Both the position numbers and the translations under genes were made by a program. DNA of 39,738 bases from Chloroflexia bacterium. GTDB lineage: Bacteria > Chloroflexota > Chloroflexia > Thermomicrobiales > UBA6265. Within the stretch, counting starts at the first letter, position 1. Every line of letters starts with the position of its first letter. The notes under the pieces were generated by a model. That model saw only the letters and a program-made list of their open reading frames with translations. It was not told where the DNA came from and made no database searches. The DNA lies in assembly GCA_013697005.1 (NCBI GenBank), contig JACCXM010000235.1, forward strand, positions 1 to 39,738. The letters are read 5' to 3'. Shown here piece by piece: positions 34,709-39,738 of this stretch.

Positions 34709-35172
34709 GCCAGTGCCTCCTCGGCTATGTCAGCATCCTCGACCATCGAGGACGCAATGCCAATGTGCTGGCGTTCGATGAACTTGCAATCCATCGGCAT
34801 CTTCATTGCCGCTCGGCGCAGCGCCTCCTCAGCCTGTTGTCGCGTAACGCCTGCCACTTCAAACATCACGCGCCCGGGCTTGACCACGGCAACCCAATAT
34901 TCGGGATTACCCTTACCAGACCCCATGCGTGTTTCCGCCGGTTTCTGGGTCACCGGTTTATCAGGAAAAATGCGAATCCACACTTTGCCACCACGTTTCA
35001 GATAGTTCGTGATCGCGCGCCGCGCCGCTTCTATCTGGCGGCTGCTGACCCACGCCGGCGCCGTCGCCTGCAACGCAAACTCGCCAAAGTTGATTTCGGC
35101 GCCACGATAGGCTTTACCCGTCATGCGCCCGCGCATCATCTTGCGATATTTGGTCCGCTTCGGCATCAACAT
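34705..35172 (-). CDS. rplP: 50S ribosomal protein L16
   Basis: A 155-residue L16 with [42 protein letters not shown] and [24 protein letters not shown]. Of two nearby ATGs, 35172 is favoured because AGGAG lies eight bases before it. L16 shapes the tRNA-accepting part of the peptidyl transferase centre. Confidence 0.96.
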   Translation of the reverse strand: MLMPKRTKYRKMMRGRMTGKAYRGAEINFGEFALQATAPAWVSSRQIEAARRAITNYLKRGGKVWIRIFPDKPVTQKPAETRMGSGKGNPEYWVAVVKPGRVMFEVAGVTRQQAEEALRRAAMKMPMDCKFIERQHIGIASSMVEDADIAEEALA

Positions 35173-35229
35173 GGTCGTCGCTCCTGCTCGTGTACAACGG
35201 AGACGGTCGCTGCCATCTCCGGCCCGGTT

Positions 35230-35916
35230 CTAATCGCCTGTGATCGCGGCCAGATCCGCGGTCAGCGTCGCCGCTGTCACCGGCGCTCGCTCGGGCAACA
35301 CCTCTCCCTTGTAGACCCACACTTTGACGCCGATCCGGCCATACGTCGTATGGGCGTGGATGACCCCAAAATCAATGTCCGCCCGCAACGTCGACCGCGG
35401 CACCCGTCCGTCCATTTCCGTAACGGAGCGGCTCATCTCGGCGCCGCCCAGCCGCCCCGAGAGTGTCACTTTGACGCCTTTGGCGCCGCGCCGCATCGCT
35501 TGCTGCACCGCATGCTTCATCGCCCGGCGATAGGCAACGCGCCGCGAGATTTGCTCGGCAATACTCTCCGCAATCAACTTCGCGTCGATCTCCGGTACCT
35601 TGATCTCTTCGATTCGGAGATGAACTTTCTTGCTAATATCTTGCTCGATCATCTGGCGCAGACGCTCGACGTTGGCTCCCTGCTTGCCAATGACAATTCC
35701 CGGTTTCGACGTATAGAGCGTCACATCCACTTTGTTCGCTGCCCGTTCCAGCTCGATTCTTGATATCCCAGCGCGCGTCAGTTCGCCTAGAATCAACCGG
35801 CGAATGCGCAAATCTTCATGAAGCTGCTCGGTGTAATTTCGCTCCGCATACCACTTCGATTCCCAGTCAGTGACGATTCCCAATCGAAATCCGATCGGGT
35901 TGACTTTGCGTCCCAT
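35230..35916 (-). CDS. rpsC: 30S ribosomal protein S3
   Basis: A 228-residue S3 with [14 protein letters not shown], the KH domain ([24 protein letters not shown], with GKQG in place of the usual GxxG) and the C-terminal domain ([32 protein letters not shown]). The start shares one base with the rplV stop (TAATG). S3 lines the mRNA entry channel. Confidence 0.96.
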   Translation of the reverse strand: MGRKVNPIGFRLGIVTDWESKWYAERNYTEQLHEDLRIRRLILGELTRAGISRIELERAANKVDVTLYTSKPGIVIGKQGANVERLRQMIEQDISKKVHLRIEEIKVPEIDAKLIAESIAEQISRRVAYRRAMKHAVQQAMRRGAKGVKVTLSGRLGGAEMSRSVTEMDGRVPRSTLRADIDFGVIHAHTTYGRIGVKVWVYKGEVLPERAPVTAATLTADLAAITGD

Positions 35917-36254
35917 TAGCTTTTCCGCTCCTCAGCGATAACGGTCATGTGCGTATTGCGCCGAATGATTCTCCCCACCCGGCCTCTGGCCTTGGCCTTG
36001 AACCGTCGCAGCGATGGACCATCGTCGGCGTAGATCGTCTTGATCCAGAGCAGTTCTGGATCCATGTCGTAGTTGTTCTCCGCATTCGCCGCAACCGACT
36101 CCAGCAGTTTTCCAACATCGGTTGCTGTTTTCTGCGGCATGAACCGGGTCAGCGCAATTGCGTCCATCACGCGCTTGCCGCGAATTGCGTCGACGACCAA
36201 CCGCGCCTTGCGCGGAGAGACCCGGACACCTGTGACACTCGCGCGAACTTCCAT
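35916..36254 (-). CDS. rplV: 50S ribosomal protein L22
   Basis: A 112-residue L22 with [20 protein letters not shown] and the C-terminal loop [22 protein letters not shown] that reaches into the exit tunnel near macrolide sites. The stop shares a base with the rpsC start. Confidence 0.96.
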   Translation of the reverse strand: MEVRASVTGVRVSPRKARLVVDAIRGKRVMDAIALTRFMPQKTATDVGKLLESVAANAENNYDMDPELLWIKTIYADDGPSLRRFKAKARGRVGRIIRRNTHMTVIAEERKS

Positions 36255-36278
36255 AACCGTTCTTGTCCCCCCGCATTC

Positions 36279-36560
36279 CTAACGGCGGCCGCGGCGGTCG
36301 GCGTCCTTGCCATGACCGCGGTACGTTCTCGTCGGCGCAAACTCGCCGAGCTTGTGTCCGACCATTTGCTCGGAGACGAAAATCGGCACGTGGACCTTGC
36401 CGTTATGGACCGCAACTGTGTGGCCCACCATACCGGGGAAGATAGTCGACGCTCGCGCCCAGGTACGCACAACTCTCCGTTCGCTCGTGCGGTTGAGGGA
36501 ATCGATCTTCTCCCGCAACTTTTCGTCGATGAAAGGACCTTTCTTGGACGACCGTGACAC
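36279..36560 (-). CDS. rpsS: 30S ribosomal protein S19
   Basis: A 93-residue S19 with [39 protein letters not shown] and [24 protein letters not shown]. The start is GTG at 36560. It lies 15 bases after rplB, in the standard L2-S19-L22-S3 order. Confidence 0.96.
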   Translation of the reverse strand: MSRSSKKGPFIDEKLREKIDSLNRTSERRVVRTWARASTIFPGMVGHTVAVHNGKVHVPIFVSEQMVGHKLGEFAPTRTYRGHGKDADRRGRR

Positions 36561-36575
36561 GTTTTACCCCCTCCT

Positions 36576-37406
36576 CTATTTGCGCTTCGCTGGGCGACGC
36601 CGCACGATCATCGAATCCGTGCGCTTGCTGTTTCTCGTGCGCGCCTGCACCGGTTTGCCCCATTTGGTTTTCGGTTGACCGCCAATCGGCGCTTTACCCT
36701 CTCCGCCCCCATGTGGGTGATCGCGCGGATTCATGGCCGAGCCGCGCACGGTCGGCCGTCGCCCCCGATGTCGATTTCGTCCTGCTTTCCCAATAACGAT
36801 ATTTTCATGATCGACATTTCCAACCTGACCCAAGGTCGCCATGCAATTGAGGTGGACGAGGCGCACCTCGCCGGATGGCATCCGCACCTGAGCGTAGCTC
36901 TCCGATTTCGCCATCAGTTGCGCCGAGGCGCCCGCTGACCGGCACATCTGCCCACCCTTTCCCGGGTACAGCTCGATGTTGTGGATCTGCGTACCTGTCG
37001 GGATATTGCGCAAAGGCATCGCATTGCCGGTCCGGATCGGCGCGTCACTCCCGGAGATGACGCTATCACCGACACTCACGCCAACAGGGGCCAACATGTA
37101 TCGTTTTTCCCCATCCGCGTAATGGAGGAGCGCAATGCGCGCCGACCTGTTTGGGTCATATTCAATCGCCGCAATCTTCGCCGGTACGCCAGTCTTGTTC
37201 CGCTTGAAGTCGATGATCCGATAGAACCGCTTGTGTCCCCCGCCCCGATGCCGCGTCGTGATACGGCCCCGGTTGTTTCGTCCAGCGTGCTTCTTCAGTG
37301 GTTCGATTAGACGCTTCTCGGGTTCGGATTTCGTAATTTCCTCAAACGTGCTGACGCTCATCGAGCGCCGTCCCGGCGATGTCGGTTTATAAATGCGAAT
37401 TGGCAT
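36576..37406 (-). CDS. rplB: 50S ribosomal protein L2
   Basis: A 276-residue L2, needed for subunit joining and peptidyl transfer. The conserved histidine-bearing loop [20 protein letters not shown] lies near the C-terminus, and [19 protein letters not shown] near residue 43. ATG at 37406. Confidence 0.97.
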   Translation of the reverse strand: MPIRIYKPTSPGRRSMSVSTFEEITKSEPEKRLIEPLKKHAGRNNRGRITTRHRGGGHKRFYRIIDFKRNKTGVPAKIAAIEYDPNRSARIALLHYADGEKRYMLAPVGVSVGDSVISGSDAPIRTGNAMPLRNIPTGTQIHNIELYPGKGGQMCRSAGASAQLMAKSESYAQVRMPSGEVRLVHLNCMATLGQVGNVDHENIVIGKAGRNRHRGRRPTVRGSAMNPRDHPHGGGEGKAPIGGQPKTKWGKPVQARTRNSKRTDSMIVRRRPAKRK

Positions 37407-37437
37407 GACAGCGTTCCTCTCTAGCCACCGGAATCAT

Positions 37438-37749
37438 CTAGACCTGCTCGAAAACGTCGATGCGCTGACCTGGGAACAGCGTGATGACCGCCTTCTTCCA
37501 GGTTCGTTCCTGTCCATAGATACGGCTACGTCCGCGCCGAATGGCGCGCGATCGGCGGCTCCCTTTGACGTTCATGGTGTTGACCGCCTTGACTCGTACG
37601 TTGAACAGTTTTTCCACCGCCTCTCGTATCTGGATTTTGTTGGCAACGGTGGCGACCTCAAACGTGTATTGGTCGTGTTCCATCAGATCGGTGTTCTTTT
37701 CGGTAATCAACGGCCGGATGATAATTTGCTCAACGGAGAGGGCTGGCAC
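37438..37749 (-). CDS. rplW: 50S ribosomal protein L23
   Basis: A 103-residue L23 with IIIRPLITEKNTDLMEHDQYTFEV and FNVRVKAVNTMNVKG. The start is GTG at 37749, one base after the rplD stop, with AAGGAG seven bases upstream. L23 docks trigger factor and SRP at the tunnel exit. Confidence 0.95.
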   Translation of the reverse strand: MPALSVEQIIIRPLITEKNTDLMEHDQYTFEVATVANKIQIREAVEKLFNVRVKAVNTMNVKGSRRSRAIRRGRSRIYGQERTWKKAVITLFPGQRIDVFEQV

Positions 37750-37750
37750 G

Positions 37751-38461
37751 TCAAGACTCCTTGGTCGCGGCGTCGGCGGATTCGGATCGACGGGCCATTC
37801 GCTCCAACTTCCATTGGCTTGGTTCGCGCCGGTTCTCGGGCAATCCCCACAACTGCTCTACAACGGGAATTGCCTCTCGTGTGACCAGCAGCCGATCGTA
37901 CTTCAGAATATCTCGCACATTGAGATAACGCGCATCCACCACCCATACATTCGACAGATTCCCGGACGATTTGCGAATCGTCGTGACGATCCCATCGGTC
38001 ACAATAAGAACCGATCGGCTCTCGGGCAGAGCGGCAATGACGTCCTTCATCGCTTTCGTCTTCGGCTCGACGTTCGCCAAATCGGCGATGACCGACAACC
38101 GCTCGTCACGAACTTTTGCGGAGAGTGCTGACCGTACTGCCAATCGCCGCATCTTCCGTGGCATGTCCTGCGAAAAGTCGCGCTGATGTGGTCCCCAAAC
38201 GACGCCGCCACCGACCCACTGCGGTGATCGGTTTGATCCCTGCCTTGCGCGGCCGGTCCCCTTCTGGCGCCAAGGTTTGGCGCCCCCACCCCGCACCTCA
38301 CTTCGCGTCTTGGTGTCCCTGGTGCCGAGTCGCGCGTTGGCGAGTTGCCGCAAAAGTGCCTGATGCATCACCGGGATATTAGGCTCGATGGCCCAAACCG
38401 AATCATCGAGATTCGCCGAATCGACCTTCTTACCTTGCGTATCATGAACATCAACAATCAT
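37751..38461 (-). CDS. rplD: 50S ribosomal protein L4
   Basis: A 236-residue L4. The tunnel loop [25 protein letters not shown] is partly visible as conserved sequence near residues 58-82, followed by [17 protein letters not shown] and the C-terminal Rossmann-like part. A Glu/Arg-rich tail of about 25 residues extends the end. In E. coli L4 also represses the S10 operon. Confidence 0.95.
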   Translation of the reverse strand: MIVDVHDTQGKKVDSANLDDSVWAIEPNIPVMHQALLRQLANARLGTRDTKTRSEVRGGGAKPWRQKGTGRARQGSNRSPQWVGGGVVWGPHQRDFSQDMPRKMRRLAVRSALSAKVRDERLSVIADLANVEPKTKAMKDVIAALPESRSVLIVTDGIVTTIRKSSGNLSNVWVVDARYLNVRDILKYDRLLVTREAIPVVEQLWGLPENRREPSQWKLERMARRSESADAATKES

Positions 38462-38514
38462 GTCTCACTCCGCAATCGGGCCGATACTCGCTCGCGACCC
38501 TACGTGATCGAGTA

Positions 38515-39147
38515 CTACGATTTCCCTGCCTTGATCGCCCGCCGCACCATAACCAGACCATCGTTTGCTCCCGGCACCGATCCCTGGACAAGAAGCAGAT
38601 TGCGTTCAACATCAACCCGAAGCACCTTCAGATTCTGGATCGTCACACGGTCGTTGCCCATCCGGCCCGCCATGCGAAGTCCCTTGAACACGCGACCGGG
38701 GGTCGCGCTCGAGCCGATCGAGCCGGGCGCTCGCAGCCGGTCAGATTGCCCGTGAGTCTTGGGTCCGCCCCGAAACCCGTGGCGCTTGACCCCGCCTTGA
38801 AAACCACGTCCCTTGGATGTCCCAATGACATCGACCAACTCGCCTTCAACGAACGCATCCGCTTTGACGACTTGCCCAACCGAAAACTCCGAGACGTCGT
38901 CTGCTCTCACCTCGCGCAGCGTCTCAGACATGTATCTGCTCGCTTGACGATGTCCCTGATCGGGCCGGTTGAGGCGCTTCGAAAGCCCGAACCCAAGTTG
39001 CAAAGCGCTGTATCCGTCGCGCTCAGGCGTCCTCACTTGTGTCACGACGCACGGTCCAACTTCCAACACGGTCACCGGATGGGCGAGTCCGGTTGCATCA
39101 AAAATTTGTGACATCCCCAGTTTTTTCCCGATCATTCCCTGGATCAT
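38515..39147 (-). CDS. rplC: 50S ribosomal protein L3
   Basis: A 210-residue L3 with the start [17 protein letters not shown], the central [20 protein letters not shown] that approaches the peptidyl transferase centre, and [26 protein letters not shown] at 39147 has AGGAG upstream. It is separated from rpsJ by 104 bases in which I see no further gene. Confidence 0.96.
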   Translation of the reverse strand: MIQGMIGKKLGMSQIFDATGLAHPVTVLEVGPCVVTQVRTPERDGYSALQLGFGLSKRLNRPDQGHRQASRYMSETLREVRADDVSEFSVGQVVKADAFVEGELVDVIGTSKGRGFQGGVKRHGFRGGPKTHGQSDRLRAPGSIGSSATPGRVFKGLRMAGRMGNDRVTIQNLKVLRVDVERNLLLVQGSVPGANDGLVMVRRAIKAGKS

Positions 39148-39251
39148 TGGCTCTCTCCTGTCATTCAGGAAGCGTTACAGCCTCGTGGCCGCGTACGCTC
39201 GCAGAGCGTGACCGATGCCTGGAAACACATCCAGACGAATCACCGCCACCA

Positions 39252-39572
39252 CTACAACTTGATTTCGATATCGACACCGGCGGGAAGATTCAGCCGCATC
39301 AGCGACCGAATCGTGCTCCCGCTTGGTTCCAATACGTCGATCAACCGCTTGTGTGTCCGAATCTCAAACTGCTCCTGCGAATCCTTGTCCACAAATGGTG
39401 AGCGTATGACGCAGAACTTCTCGATTCGAGTCGGCAGTGGAATCGGACCGGCCACCTTGGCGCCCGTCGATTCCGCCGTCTCCACGATTTTGCTCGCCGA
39501 TTGGTCGAGCACTTTGTGATCGTAGGCCTTCAGTCGGATACGAATCCGCTGACTTGGCTTGCGTGCGACCAT
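39252..39572 (-). CDS. rpsJ: 30S ribosomal protein S10
   Basis: A 106-residue S10 (NusE) with [64 protein letters not shown] (shown here only as landmarks in the protein's middle) and [13 protein letters not shown] at the end. Besides its ribosomal role S10 joins NusB in antitermination and NusG in coupling. ATG at 39572 has GGAG ten bases upstream. Confidence 0.96.
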   Translation of the reverse strand: MVARKPSQRIRIRLKAYDHKVLDQSASKIVETAESTGAKVAGPIPLPTRIEKFCVIRSPFVDKDSQEQFEIRTHKRLIDVLEPSGSTIRSLMRLNLPAGVDIEIKL

Positions 39573-39592
39573 CGGTCATTAACTCCTACGCC

Positions 39593-39609
39593 CGGCGTCT
39601 CATGCGCCG
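39593..39609 (-). promoter_or_regulatory. Small hairpin between tuf and rpsJ
   Basis: CGGCG and CGCCG arms around a 7-base loop lie in the 40-base gap between the tuf stop and rpsJ. No T-run follows, so read-through from tuf into the S10 operon is likely. The hairpin may mark an mRNA processing site. Confidence 0.3.
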
Positions 39610-39612
39610 AAA

Positions 39613-39738
39613 TTACTCGGTAATGGAGGTGACGACGCCGGCCCCGACGGTACGCCCACCCTCGCGGATGGCGAAGCGCAATCCCTCTTCGATGGCCACC
39701 GGGGTGATCAGCTCCACCCCCATCTGCACGTTGTCCCC
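39613..39738 (-). CDS. tuf: Elongation factor Tu, C-terminal end (partial)
   Basis: The last 41 codons and TAA of EF-Tu; the gene continues beyond the window. The sequence from [19 protein letters not shown] through [15 protein letters not shown] to SITE is the standard end of domain 3. EF-Tu carries aminoacyl-tRNA to the ribosome. Its position directly before rpsJ joins the str and S10 operons. Confidence 0.95.
   Translation of the reverse strand, partial: GDNVQMGVELITPVAIEEGLRFAIREGGRTVGAGVVTSITE

Overview
The window looks like chromosomal DNA of a GC-rich bacterium, most likely a Chloroflexota member near Thermomicrobia/Sphaerobacter. I base this on the mutasome cassette with a DUF6504 protein, Zn-binding forms of S4, S14, L24 and L36, the long linked tuf-S10-spc-alpha ribosomal block, and protein-level resemblance from memory. 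No database search was possible, so the taxonomy is inference.

Layout. (1) 1-4821, plus strand: a DNA damage-tolerance cassette with the 3' end of imuB, a DUF6504 protein, a 543-base gene-free stretch, a 145-residue unknown protein, and dnaE2 coupled to it by an ATGA overlap. (2) 4862-7643, minus strand: a family-4 uracil-DNA glycosylase and a DnaQ-exonuclease/GIY-YIG (UvrC-like) fusion. (3) 7724-10071, plus strand: NAD-dependent DNA ligase and a coupled 69-residue protein. Regions 1-3 form one repair neighbourhood. (4) 10091-19407, minus strand: a pyrimidine operon transcribed pyrC-carA-carB-pyrK-pyrD-cax-pyrE, with a clear promoter and an attenuator-like terminator in its leader. pyrB, pyrR and pyrF are not here. 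(5) 19647-21302, plus strand: endonuclease III and an unknown protein with its own promoter-like sequence. (6) 21375-39738, minus strand: 30 genes for translation, transcription and secretion, transcribed tuf-rpsJ-rplCDWB-rpsS-rplV-rpsC-rplP-rpmC-rpsQ-rplNXE-rpsNH-rplFR-rpsE-rpmD-rplO-secY-adk-map-rpmJ-rpsMKD-rpoA-rplQ-truA-rplM-rpsI. infA is absent from its common place between map and rpmJ.

The most unusual part is 480-1018. It has no convincing protein but holds a long-range stem (641-663 with 900-924; 12 perfect base pairs at its core, about 23 pairs in all with two bulges and a few G-U) that encloses several perfect hairpins. A promoter-like sequence lies just before it and the small unknown protein follows. 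I read this as a candidate structured RNA, or RNA-plus-protein element, placed inside a mutasome operon. The second notable item is the pyr leader: promoter, alternative hairpins and a U-tract terminator within about 130 bases. Other oddities are a glycosylase lacking one expected Fe-S cysteine, clamp-binding-like motifs in DnaE2 and the glycosylase, a Ca2+/H+ antiporter inside the pyr operon, and a TTG-initiated RpoA with an acidic tail.
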